A stretch of 63,224 bases of DNA. Source: Alteromonas sp. IB21. Lineage in GTDB: Bacteria; Pseudomonadota; Gammaproteobacteria; Enterobacterales; Alteromonadaceae. Location: NCBI RefSeq assembly GCF_016405965.1, contig NZ_JAEFCD010000030.1, positions 1 to 63,224 of the forward strand, written 5' to 3'. A program made the position numbers and the translations under genes. Under the pieces are notes generated by a model. The model was not told the origin of the DNA. It searched no databases and was given only the letters and a program-made list of their open reading frames with translations. Positions 1 to 8,097 of this stretch are shown here, piece after piece (the stretch's first letter is position 1; each line of letters starts with the position of its first letter).

Positions 1-100
1 CATCCGGCTTATAACCTGTGATCATAAGTAGCGATTAACGATCACGAAATAGTCTAAATAATGTCGGGTAATCAGTGATTTATTGCATGATAATAACGTC

Positions 101-1609
101 ATGAATATTGATATCGAAAACTTACCTGACGACCCTGCGACATTGAAAAAAATGTTGTCGCAGGTGCTGTCGCGCTATCAATACCTTGAAGAGCAGTTTC
201 GTATTGCCCAGCACAAGCAGTTCGGTAAAAGCACCGAAGGCCACCCAGGGCAAGGTGAGTTGTTCAATGAAGCGGAAGAATTGGTTGTTGAGGCTGAAAC
301 TGAAACAGCTGAAGAAGCGATTAGCTACACTCGTAAAAAGCCTGTACGTAAACCGCTACCGAAAGACCTGCCTCGCGAAGTTATTGTTCACGATATTAGT
401 GACGAAGAAAAAATCTGTGGCTGTTGTTCGGGCGAATTACATCGCATTGGTGAAGATACGTCGGAGAAGCTTCAGTTTATCCCAGCTCAAGTAAGAGTGA
501 TTGAGCATGTTCGCCCCAAGTATGCATGTCGTACTTGTGAGAAAGACGGTATCAGCAACACGATTAAACAAGCGCCCGTACCTCATAGTGTTATCCCAAA
601 AGGTTATTCCACTCCGAGCTTGTTAAGCCAAATCATTACCAGCAAATATCAGTATGGGCTACCGCTGTATCGTCAAGAAGCGATGTTTAAGCAACATGGA
701 ATTGAACTAAGTCGTAAGACGATGGCGGATTGGATAATCCGCTGTGCTGAGTTGTTTAAACCGCTTTACGAGCGGCTTCATCAACACCTGTTGAAGCAGC
801 CTGTTATCGCGGCGGATGAAACCACGCTAAAGGTTATTGAGTCTGAAAAAGCGAATAGCTATATGTGGCTGTACGCCAGCGGCGCTGATTCGCCTGCTGG
901 AAATATACCTGATACAGAAATACCTAATATCGTGCTGTACGACTATCAGAATAGTCGCGCAGGGCAATGCGCAGTAGACTTCCTTGAAGGCTATAACGGC
1001 TACCTACAAGTAGACGGCTATCAAGGCTACGAGCAAACGCAAGCCACACTCATTAGCTGTTGGGCACACGCACGTCGTAAATTCATGGAAGCGAAGAAAG
1101 GTGCGGGTAAGAAAGGCAGTGGCAAAGCGGATTGGGCACTCAACCATATCCAAAAACTCTACCGCATCGAAACACAGTTAAAAGATAAAACAGTGGAAGT
1201 GCGCTACCTCACCAGACAAGAGAAAAGCCTGCCGCTACTCAATAAGCTTCACGCATGGCTAATGAAATCAGTGCAGCAGGTGTTACCGAAAACCAAATTA
1301 GGTGAAGCGATACAATACTGCTTGAACCAATGGGAAAAGCTTGCACGCTACACACTCGATGGATTCCTGAATATCGATAATAATCGCGCTGAGCGCGCGA
1401 TTAAACCGTTCGTCATAGGCAGAAAAAACTGGCTATTTAGTCAAACCGCCACGGGCGCAAACGCCAGCGCCGTGCTCTACAGCATCATCGAAACCACTAA
1501 AGCCAACGACCTTAATGTGTTCGAGTATGTGATGACTTGCCTTGATGAACTTAGCAAGCCCGACGTCGATACCGAGCAACTGTTACCATGGCAGTTTGCT
1601 AAGCGCTAG
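101..1609 (+). CDS. tnpC: IS66-family transposase TnpC
   Basis: This is the DDE transposase of an IS66 element, about 502 residues, a normal length for the family. Visible in order are an N-terminal leucine-rich helical segment, an acidic linker, a zinc-ribbon with paired cysteines (CGCC then CRTC), then the catalytic core with Asp in AADETTLK, Asp in QVDGYQGY and Glu in NNRAERAIKPF. The reading frame also opens at a TTG at 83, but the ATG at 101 begins the conserved MNIDIENLPDD start, so I use it. The gene is intact and may still be functional if the upstream accessory genes are present. It marks the left edge of the variable region. Confidence 0.9.
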   Translation: MNIDIENLPDDPATLKKMLSQVLSRYQYLEEQFRIAQHKQFGKSTEGHPGQGELFNEAEELVVEAETETAEEAISYTRKKPVRKPLPKDLPREVIVHDISDEEKICGCCSGELHRIGEDTSEKLQFIPAQVRVIEHVRPKYACRTCEKDGISNTIKQAPVPHSVIPKGYSTPSLLSQIITSKYQYGLPLYRQEAMFKQHGIELSRKTMADWIIRCAELFKPLYERLHQHLLKQPVIAADETTLKVIESEKANSYMWLYASGADSPAGNIPDTEIPNIVLYDYQNSRAGQCAVDFLEGYNGYLQVDGYQGYEQTQATLISCWAHARRKFMEAKKGAGKKGSGKADWALNHIQKLYRIETQLKDKTVEVRYLTRQEKSLPLLNKLHAWLMKSVQQVLPKTKLGEAIQYCLNQWEKLARYTLDGFLNIDNNRAERAIKPFVIGRKNWLFSQTATGANASAVLYSIIETTKANDLNVFEYVMTCLDELSKPDVDTEQLLPWQFAKR

Positions 1610-1637
1610 GTGGGATTACCGGACGTTCACAAATGTG

Positions 1638-1656
1638 CAGTGGCAGAACGCCACTG
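1638..1656 (+). terminator. Hairpin after IS66 transposase gene
   Basis: A perfect 7-bp stem (CAGTGGC/GCCACTG) encloses a 5-base loop 29 bases after the transposase stop codon. No uridine tract follows, so intrinsic termination would be weak. It may instead be a structural element of the IS 3' end. Confidence 0.35.
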
Positions 1657-1903
1657 GAAACATTAATCGATGGGAAACAGGCTTGGGCTGAGAAGAATCT
1701 AGCTCAAATCTAAACTGACAGCGACACCTGAAAAAACGGGTAACTGTCAGATCAAGTCTGAGCTAGTACACGCTGAGACATCTTTTCTCCTTAGTACACA
1801 TAATTATAAAGCAATTAAGTGTCTAGAGAAGTCTGGTTGATTCAGTCGTAGCAGGCTTTTTTGCTTCAGAACATTTATGTCGAGACATTGTTACAAAATA
1901 GCA

Positions 1904-3409
1904 TTAGTATTCAGCGGTAACCGCATCGGCGCCAATCAAAGATATTGTGGATATTCTAAATGAACCCTTTGTCATGACCGGATCAATTCGTAATTGTGTC
2001 ACGTCTGTTGGAAACTCTATATAGACATCATTCCAGCCTTTTTTGAGAGGAATGTTTCTCGCTCTATCCTCCAAAAACTTCTCACCCGCTTTTGCATGGT
2101 AAAGTTTAATTATATCGCTCTTCTCAGACTGAATATGTACTCTTACCGCAGGTGTCAAACAATCAACGTTAATGTTTAACAATATATGAGGATCGTTGTT
2201 TAATGCATCGAACACGGAATAATCACTGGTGGCTAAATTTGAAAACGTAGCTGTGTGCATATTCATTTCATTATACCGGCAAGAAGAAGAAGTCTGTTCA
2301 ATGCCTTGCTCAATTATTTCTGCGATTCGTGAAACTATTTCTAAAGAGTGCCTCTCTGCTAGAGTTATGACTATTAATTCAGGCCTAAATTCTTCAGTTA
2401 TTGCCTTCATTTGCGATAAGTTTGTTAGGTATCGAGGGTGAATTTGAGCCACGTTCACAAAGGTCTCATGCATGAATGGTGACATATTTGTCCCGAAAGA
2501 ATCAGTGAACCATAGAAGATTTACTTTATTCAATGCTGATGGAGTATGTGTAAGAATTGACTGGTGATTAGTTCCCAATCGATGCATTTTTTTACCGACA
2601 ATCGAGTCCCTTTCTATTTTAAAGCTATTATTGTCGATAATACTTTGAAAAACATCTAGGTCTTTTTTTATATAAGTATTTTTGATTGTAGGGCCGTAAG
2701 GAAGCAAATGATTTTGAATGATTTTGGGTAGGTGATTTAATTTCAACATACGACTTAAATCCCCACTGTATGGAAGTACTTCATACTCAAAAGTGCCTAT
2801 CGTAGTGGATGTGATTTCTAGAGAAGTATGGCTATTAATCTCTGTCATGAGGTTTTCATAACCTACATAAGCACCTTTCGCATTCCAATGTGAATCCCAA
2901 GCATGGTATACGTGACCATCTTCTTTCTGTTCGATAAGGGCATTTCTATTGGTGAAGAATCTAGGGTTTTGAAGTTTTGAAAGCGCATCAATTACGTAAT
3001 AATAGGGAACTTCTTCGTTTCGCAAAAAGGAAGGAAGTTTTTCAGAATAAATTGATCCCTTCGACGGGACTATATTGACCAAAATTGGGAGGTTATGCGA
3101 TTGAGATATACGATGAAGTGAATTTGCCGCCGTAAAAAATTTGTCTAAGAGCGCGGTTTCATCTTTTTTGTTTGCATATCGACTATAAGCATTCATATGT
3201 CTCTCACCGAGAAACATGAAATTATCTTGCCCGATTATAACGTTCTTGGGGTCGCCAGACACTCCCAATTCATAAATGGCATAGTTCTTCAACCCAATCA
3301 TGTGATCAGAAAAAAATAGATCCGAGTCATCTTCTCTATACAGATTGGGTGATATCCATATTGCAAAGAATCCGAAAATAACAATAGCAAAAAAAATTAA
3401 AAAGCGCAT
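1904..3409 (-). CDS. AlgX/AlgJ-like SGNH-type O-acetyltransferase
   Basis: The 501-residue product resembles AlgX/AlgJ proteins, periplasmic or membrane-anchored SGNH-hydrolase-like enzymes that move acetyl groups onto exported polysaccharide. A hydrophobic N-terminal helix (about residues 2-22) fits a signal anchor. The catalytic Asp-His pair is visible as WDSHWNAKG (D172, H174) and the nucleophile as FTDSFG (S304). The C-terminal part is probably a carbohydrate-binding domain, as in AlgX. The start lies 6 bases after the stop of the upstream MBOAT gene, so the two are surely cotranscribed. The natural substrate is unknown; alginate genes are absent here, so another polysaccharide such as the one made by this island is more likely. 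Confidence 0.8.
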   Translation of the reverse strand: MRFLIFFAIVIFGFFAIWISPNLYREDDSDLFFSDHMIGLKNYAIYELGVSGDPKNVIIGQDNFMFLGERHMNAYSRYANKKDETALLDKFFTAANSLHRISQSHNLPILVNIVPSKGSIYSEKLPSFLRNEEVPYYYVIDALSKLQNPRFFTNRNALIEQKEDGHVYHAWDSHWNAKGAYVGYENLMTEINSHTSLEITSTTIGTFEYEVLPYSGDLSRMLKLNHLPKIIQNHLLPYGPTIKNTYIKKDLDVFQSIIDNNSFKIERDSIVGKKMHRLGTNHQSILTHTPSALNKVNLLWFTDSFGTNMSPFMHETFVNVAQIHPRYLTNLSQMKAITEEFRPELIVITLAERHSLEIVSRIAEIIEQGIEQTSSSCRYNEMNMHTATFSNLATSDYSVFDALNNDPHILLNINVDCLTPAVRVHIQSEKSDIIKLYHAKAGEKFLEDRARNIPLKKGWNDVYIEFPTDVTQLRIDPVMTKGSFRISTISLIGADAVTAEY

Positions 3410-3415
3410 AGGAAT

Positions 3416-4852
3416 CTAAAAGTTAAAGTATAAAAACACTTGACTTGATTGGCCAGCAAGCACAAAAATTCCCAAAGAAAATGCGATTGCAGACGTCATA
3501 GCAAGTAGGTAACTTGCTCCGCGATAACTGGCAGATATATCGTTTGAATTTCTTAGCAGTGCAGACATAAATATTAGAATAAGTGCGCTAATTAAAACAA
3601 AAAGAGAATTAATTTCATCAATCATCCTATGCGAGTAATAGCCGTCGAAAAAGCTTTTGATTGATTGAAAATTAAAATCAATATCAAACATTTTGCGATA
3701 TATTTGACCGGCGTCATGCAGTGTTTCGGCACGGAACAAGACCCAAGCCAAATGAATATACAAAATTGTTATAAACCAAGCGACAAATTTGGGGAGAACA
3801 AATCCAAACTTCGACCACAGTCTGTGGATGATTAATCCCGTGCCATGTGCCATACCCCAAAAAATGAAGCCCCAACCAGCCCCGTGCCAAAACCCACCAA
3901 ATAAAAACGTTAGAAAGAGATTTCGATATGTACTTAAAGAGCCATTTCGGCTACCGCCAAGTGGAATATAGATGTAATCTCGTAGCCAGTTAGATAATGT
4001 AATATGCCATCGACGCCAAAAATCTTGGATATTTAGGGCCTTGTAAGGGCTATTGAAGTTTATAGGGAGTTTAATGTTAAAAAACAATGCAGTCCCAATC
4101 GCCATATCGCAATAACCTGAAAAATCGTAATACAACTGTACAGTGTAAGACAAAGAAACAGACCATGCACCAATACTGTTGAGGGCATTTATTTCAGAGT
4201 AACCTGCGTCAACATAGGCTCCAAAATGGTCAGCTATTACAATCTTTTTAAAAAGGCCTATTGAGAATATGATAAGCCCCCTAGTTATATTATCAAAATT
4301 GATGCTTGAGCTGGCTGGATCAGAAAACTGTGGCATCATCTGCTTGTGATGTACAATTGGTCCTGCGATAAGTTGAGGAAAAAAGCTCACAAAAAGGAAG
4401 TATTCAGTCAAAGTATAATTTTCGGCTTCGCCTTTGTAACAATCAACAAGAAATGCTATTTGCTGAAAGGTAAAGAAACTTATTGCCAGAGGCAATATCA
4501 GGTCTACTGGTTCAAATTCCACTCCACTGACGTAACCGAAGTTTTCTGTAAAAAAATCAAAATATTTGAAAGTTCCAAGTAGAAAAGCATTGAGGGAAAT
4601 ACCGATAAAAAGGAATATTTTTGAGTTCTTTTTCTCCTCGTCAATAGATATTAGTCTGCCAAAGGCAAAATTGACGAGAATCGTAACAATTAAAATAGGA
4701 AGATACTCAACTTTCCAATAAGCATAGAAAAATAGAGAAAAAAACACCAAACTGTAATTTCGATATTTAGACTTGTAAGCGCCTACAACGTAATAAGATA
4801 AAACAGCTAGGGGGAAAAAAACAAATATGAAGTCGGTTGAGCTAAATAGCAT
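3416..4852 (-). CDS. MBOAT-family O-acyltransferase (AlgI-like)
   Basis: A 478-residue polytopic membrane protein with about a dozen hydrophobic segments. The membrane-bound O-acyltransferase signature is clear: the QDFWRRWHITLSNWLRDYIY segment followed by FGGFWHGAGWGF (His323) and MAHGTG (His336), the two histidines expected in the active site. Such proteins carry acetyl groups across the inner membrane and hand them to an AlgX/AlgJ-like partner, which is the next gene downstream. The pair forms a two-gene O-acetylation operon on the minus strand, isolated between IS66 and IS3 sequences. Length is typical of AlgI-like proteins (about 470-520 residues). Confidence 0.88.
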   Translation of the reverse strand: MLFSSTDFIFVFFPLAVLSYYVVGAYKSKYRNYSLVFFSLFFYAYWKVEYLPILIVTILVNFAFGRLISIDEEKKNSKIFLFIGISLNAFLLGTFKYFDFFTENFGYVSGVEFEPVDLILPLAISFFTFQQIAFLVDCYKGEAENYTLTEYFLFVSFFPQLIAGPIVHHKQMMPQFSDPASSSINFDNITRGLIIFSIGLFKKIVIADHFGAYVDAGYSEINALNSIGAWSVSLSYTVQLYYDFSGYCDMAIGTALFFNIKLPINFNSPYKALNIQDFWRRWHITLSNWLRDYIYIPLGGSRNGSLSTYRNLFLTFLFGGFWHGAGWGFIFWGMAHGTGLIIHRLWSKFGFVLPKFVAWFITILYIHLAWVLFRAETLHDAGQIYRKMFDIDFNFQSIKSFFDGYYSHRMIDEINSLFVLISALILIFMSALLRNSNDISASYRGASYLLAMTSAIAFSLGIFVLAGQSSQVFLYFNF

Positions 4853-5322
4853 TAGTTACCACCTTACTACAACGTACTTCCACTGTTTTTCCTATTAATT
4901 GTTTCAATCAATTGATGAGTGTTAATGTTATGAAAAGTAACCTGGGTATCTCGCGTTCTTGTTTTTAATGACGAGACTGACCTTATATTGATTACTCTTT
5001 AAAATACGGGCCATTTGTTGGCAAAGTAAAGAACCGCAACCACCGTTTCATTTATACGAGTCATTTGCGGTGTATTTGACCTGTGCAAATTAAACGCTAT
5101 GCTATCGAATTTAAAACCACAACTTCATTACCTTCCAATGATATTGAATTAACTTTGGTCACGTTGTTCTCATACCAAGCTTGTCAGCTTGCATTGTGAA
5201 TTTACAGCTACACCGTTTGGTGATGGAGTAGCAAAAACTTTCATCACGACTCAAAGCCTGCTAAAAAATGCAAACAGATTCTAATACGAAAAATGGTATA
5301 AAACAAATTTACGATTGTAACC
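4853..5322. other. Intergenic region upstream of O-acetylation operon
   Basis: About 470 bases of AT-rich sequence with no credible gene on either strand. It should hold the promoter of the minus-strand O-acetylation operon, but I see no convincing -35/-10 pair. Its right part may include further, unrecognisable IS66 debris, since the alignable remnant begins at about 5323. Confidence 0.6.
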
Positions 5323-5447
5323 TAAGCGTCCAATAATCCGACCAAGCTCTTAGTAAACTTTAATGGTATTTTGCTTGATGTTCGGCTCTGGCTTGCTGAG
5401 TTCATCAAGACTAGTCATCACATGACTCGAACACATCGAGGTCGTTA
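5323..5447 (-). mobile_element. Decayed IS66 tnpC 3'-end remnant
   Basis: Read on the minus strand, this stretch aligns with the last ~85 bases of the tnpC gene at 101-1609 plus the sequence after its stop. After allowing for a one-base insertion it encodes NDLDVFEYVMTSLDELSKP, against NDLNVFEYVMTCLDELSKP in the intact copy. It is divergent, so it is an older insertion and not a recent duplicate. It is cut off exactly where the IS3 element begins at 5448, and no continuation is seen on the other side of that element. Confidence 0.75.
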
Positions 5448-5461
5448 TGTCCACTTCCCCA

Positions 5462-6306
5462 TTAATGAGACAGTGTTAAATTAGAGCTTTCTAACTTTGC
5501 TCGGTAAGCTGCCGGAGGCAGGTTACCCAGACTTTCATGTGTGCTTTCTTCGTTATAATCCAGACGCCAGAACCAAGCCATGCCTCTCACCTGATTGAGA
5601 TTTTCAAACAAGTAAGCGTCTAGAAACTCTCTGCGGAATGAACCATTAAAACGTTCAACAAAGCCATTTTGCTGTGGCTTACCTGGCTGGATATATACCA
5701 GTTCAATACCATTGGTTTCACACCAATCTGTCAGCGTCGCCGAAATTAGCTCTGGGCCATTATCCATACGCAGCTGAGTTGGTAATCCACGCTCAGTCTT
5801 AAGTTGTTCTAACACGCGAACTACATGGCCAGCAGGCAAAGACGTATCGACTTCAATAGCAAGGCACTCCCGCGTGCCTTCATCCACCACATTCAGTGTT
5901 TTGAATCGTTTCCCGCAATATAACGTGTCATGCATAAAGTCCAACGTCCATTGATGGTTTGCCTGTTCCAGCACTTCTAATGGCTGGGTTATTCGTTTGG
6001 GCAGTACCCGTTTAGTTCTGCGGCTCAGATTCAATCCCATCTGGCAGTAAACGCGATAGACGCGCTTGTGGTTGAAGGGAAGCCTTTGAACCGCATTCGG
6101 CCAAAACACTTCCAGAAGCCTGCTCGTGGCGACTTTTCCAAAACCGCATTGATGGCATCAATGACAGCAGCATCCGCTTTGCGCCAGTTTCTCTCGGGAC
6201 GATAAAAGGTCGCACGTCCAATACCAACAAACAAACAGGCCTTTACGATACTTAACCCCGCATCAACTAGGATGCTAACGCACTCTCGTTTCTTTGCTGT
6301 CACCAA
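5462..6306 (-). pseudogene. IS3-family transposase OrfB, frameshifted
   Basis: The integrase-like catalytic subunit of the IS3 element. The N-terminal part (from 6306) runs to GFWKCFGRMRFKGFP, then the frame breaks. The rest continues in another frame from FNHKRVYRVY and carries the full DDE core: Asp in TLDFMHD, Asp in RMDNGPE, Glu in NGFVERFNGS. Comparing the two halves, one base is missing at about 6077-6080 in a run of C on the coding strand. This is separate from the programmed frameshift that normally joins orfA to orfB. A full-length transposase is therefore not made from this copy, barring a sequencing error. Confidence 0.85.
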
Positions 6307-6569
6307 TCCTTTTTTGCGACAAGCTCCTTAATGGCATTATTTTCTAAGCTGACATCTGCAAACATCTTTTTAAGCTTGGCATTTTCCTCTTCAAGCTCTT
6401 TCAATCGTTTGATGTCAGACGCTTCCATGCCACCGTACTTAGACTTCCAATTGTAATAGGTTGCGCTGCTGATACTGTGCTGACGGCAGACTTCCTCAAC
6501 CTTCATACCTGCATCAACTTCTTTTAACACCCCGATGATCTGGGATTCTGTGTAGCATGATTTTTTCAT
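6300..6569 (-). CDS. IS3-family transposase OrfA (helix-turn-helix subunit)
   Basis: An 89-residue DNA-binding subunit beginning MKKSCYTESQIIGVLKEVDA, the classic start of IS407-group OrfA proteins, with a helix-turn-helix (VEEVCRQHSISSATYYNW) and a C-terminal leucine-zipper-like helix (LKELEEENAKLKKMF). An in-frame ATG 15 bases upstream (6584) is possible but the family begins at MKKS. Its 3' end overlaps orfB by 7 bases and carries the slippery heptamer A-AAA-AAG, the usual arrangement for producing OrfAB by -1 frameshifting. Confidence 0.88.
   Translation of the reverse strand: MKKSCYTESQIIGVLKEVDAGMKVEEVCRQHSISSATYYNWKSKYGGMEASDIKRLKELEEENAKLKKMFADVSLENNAIKELVAKKDW
6309..6315 (-). promoter_or_regulatory. 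Programmed -1 frameshift slippery site (A6G)
   Basis: The minus strand reads AAAAAAG at the end of orfA, in the register A-AAA-AAG just before its stop. A -1 shift here joins ELVAKK to GLVTAKKRE of orfB, as in other IS3 elements. Because orfB has a second, unprogrammed frameshift, the fusion product is probably truncated. Confidence 0.75.
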
Positions 6570-6665
6570 AGTCGTTTCCTGCATTAATGATTGCAGAAAA
6601 CTCCAATTAAATCTGTCTCAGTTTAAAGGAAGTGGACAAAACCATTTAATTACTTATTAATCAGG

Positions 6666-6706
6666 TATAATTTAACTTGATAAGCAATGCAGTCGAGCAT
6701 TATTTT
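6666..6706 (+). promoter_or_regulatory. gmd: Candidate promoter elements upstream of gmd
   Basis: A consensus TATAAT lies at 6666-6671 but lacks a good -35. A second candidate is TTGATA (6677-6682) with TATTTT (6701-6706) at an 18-base spacing. Both lie between the IS3 end and gmd, an AT-rich stretch where a promoter for the plus-strand genes is expected. Which one is used cannot be told from sequence alone. Confidence 0.35.
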
Positions 6707-6817
6707 AAACAGTAGCTATGCCCGAATTCGCGTGGAACTAAATCAGAAGCATTCAATATTACTAACTGTTACTATAAACTTATGGGAGTAGTATATAAAT
6801 ATTATTGGAAAAACTTT

Positions 6818-7933
6818 ATGAAAAAGGCACTTATTACCGGTGTAACCGGCCAGGACGGCTCTTATTTAGCCGAGTTTTTATTAGAAAAAGGATATGAAGT
6901 TCACGGTATCAAGCGTCGTGCTTCTTTATTTAACACAGAACGTGTTGACCATATTTATGAAGATCCACATGTAGAAAACGCCAACTTCATTTTGCACTAT
7001 GGTGATTTGACGGATTCTTCAAACCTTATCCGCATTATGCAAGAAGTGCAGCCAGACGAAGTGTATAACCTTGGCGCACAGTCGCACGTGGCGGTATCTT
7101 TTGAGGCTCCTGAGTACACTGCAGATGTGGATGCTATGGGCACGCTGCGTTTGTTAGAAGCTATTCGCTTTTTAGGGCTTGAAAAGAAAACCAAGTTTTA
7201 CCAGGCTTCTACGTCTGAGCTTTACGGTGAAGTGCAAGAAATTCCACAAAAGGAAACCACGCCGTTTCACCCGCGTTCGCCTTATGCAGTTGCAAAAATG
7301 TATGCCTATTGGATCGCAGTTAACTACCGCGAGTCTTACGGCATTTATGCGTGTAATGGGATTTTGTTTAACCATGAGTCGCCGCGACGTGGTGAAACCT
7401 TTGTTACCCGCAAAATAACACGTGGTATTGCCAATATTGCGCAAGGTTTAGAGTCTAAGCTTTATTTGGGCAACATGGATGCGCTTCGCGACTGGGGCCA
7501 TGCCAAAGACTATGTGCGTATGCAGTGGATGATGCTTCAGCAAGATAAACCTGAAGACTTTGTTATTGCTACAGGCAAGCAAATTTCAGTGCGTGAATTT
7601 GTACGTATGTCTGCAGAGAATGCTGGTATTACCGTTGAGTTTACCGGTGAAGGCGTGAAAGAAGTTGCAACGGTAACAGCAGTAGATAACGAAACTGCAC
7701 CTGGCGTAAAAGTAGGCGATATTATTGTTGAAGTTGACCCTCGTTACTTCCGCCCTGCTGAAGTAGAAACGCTGCTCGGCGACCCAACAAAAGCCAAAGA
7801 AAAGCTCGGCTGGGTACCAGAAATTACCGTTGAAGAAATGTGCGCAGAAATGGTTGCACACGACCTAGGTAAAGCCAAGCAGCATGCGCTATTGAAAAAG
7901 CATGGTTATTCTGTGGCTGTTGCGAAAGAGTAA
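6818..7933 (+). CDS. gmd: GDP-mannose 4,6-dehydratase
   Basis: Converts GDP-D-mannose to GDP-4-keto-6-deoxy-D-mannose, the first step to GDP-L-fucose. It is an extended-SDR enzyme with the Rossmann motif [13 protein letters not shown] at the N terminus, the catalytic Thr/Ser in STSELYG and the YAVAK dyad (Tyr-x-x-x-Lys), then [16 protein letters not shown]. Length is 371 residues, as in the family. The frame opens earlier at 6782, but homologues begin at the MKKALITG methionine at 6818. Its usual partner fcl is not next door but 31 kb downstream at 39224. A terminator-like hairpin follows the stop codon. Confidence 0.95.
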   Translation: MKKALITGVTGQDGSYLAEFLLEKGYEVHGIKRRASLFNTERVDHIYEDPHVENANFILHYGDLTDSSNLIRIMQEVQPDEVYNLGAQSHVAVSFEAPEYTADVDAMGTLRLLEAIRFLGLEKKTKFYQASTSELYGEVQEIPQKETTPFHPRSPYAVAKMYAYWIAVNYRESYGIYACNGILFNHESPRRGETFVTRKITRGIANIAQGLESKLYLGNMDALRDWGHAKDYVRMQWMMLQQDKPEDFVIATGKQISVREFVRMSAENAGITVEFTGEGVKEVATVTAVDNETAPGVKVGDIIVEVDPRYFRPAEVETLLGDPTKAKEKLGWVPEITVEEMCAEMVAHDLGKAKQHALLKKHGYSVAVAKE

Positions 7934-7944
7934 TTCCTAATTTT

Positions 7945-7976
7945 TTGGGGGGTATGTCCTCCCAATGTTTTGTTTA
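7945..7976 (+). terminator. Terminator-like hairpin after gmd
   Basis: An 8-bp stem (TTGGGGGG with CCTCCCAA, one G-T pair) and a 5-base loop lie 12 bases after the gmd stop, followed by the T-rich stretch TGTTTTGTTT. It suggests that gmd may be transcribed at least partly apart from the next genes. Confidence 0.5.
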
Positions 7977-8097
7977 AGTGAAAAGAGATTTATCAAATAA
8001 GCCTACATTTGTATAAACGGCACTAATATAGCTCGCAAGACAGCCCCAACGTGAAAGCAAAATGTGGTTGCTTAAAAATAAGAAATAGTGAAGCAAA

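Larger units (their letters stand above)
1..1756 (+). mobile_element. IS66-family insertion sequence, left part outside window
   Basis: The only recognisable gene is an IS66 TnpC transposase. The accessory genes tnpA and tnpB that usually precede it are not visible and would lie left of the window. The right boundary is uncertain. After the transposase there is a perfect 7-bp hairpin (1638-1656) and an inverted CTGACAG/CTGTCAG pair (1715-1721 and 1744-1750), both plausible 3' subterminal structures. I could not define the terminal inverted repeat or a target duplication because the left end is missing. A second, decayed copy of an IS66 3' end lies at about 5323-5447, so the family has been active here more than once. 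Confidence 0.75.
5448..6638 (-). mobile_element. IS3-family insertion sequence (IS407-like)
   Basis: About 1.19 kb bounded by TGTCCACTTCC at 5448-5458 and its exact complement GGAAGTGGACA at 6628-6638. A second conserved block (GAGACAG) lies inside each end, giving imperfect inverted repeats of roughly 35 bases. Inside are orfA and a frameshifted orfB on the minus strand. No matching 3-4-bp target duplication flanks the ends (TTA left, AAA right), and the IS66 remnant on the left does not resume on the right, so a deletion or recombination probably followed insertion. Confidence 0.88.

Noticed and set aside
6708..6740. Possible JUMPstart/ops element upstream of gmd (CAGTAGCTATG)
   Set aside because: It shares only GTAGC with the GGCGGTAGCGT ops core and lacks the rest of the conserved pattern.
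7172..7861. Minus-strand frames inside gmd
   Set aside because: Antisense shadows of a well-conserved enzyme gene.
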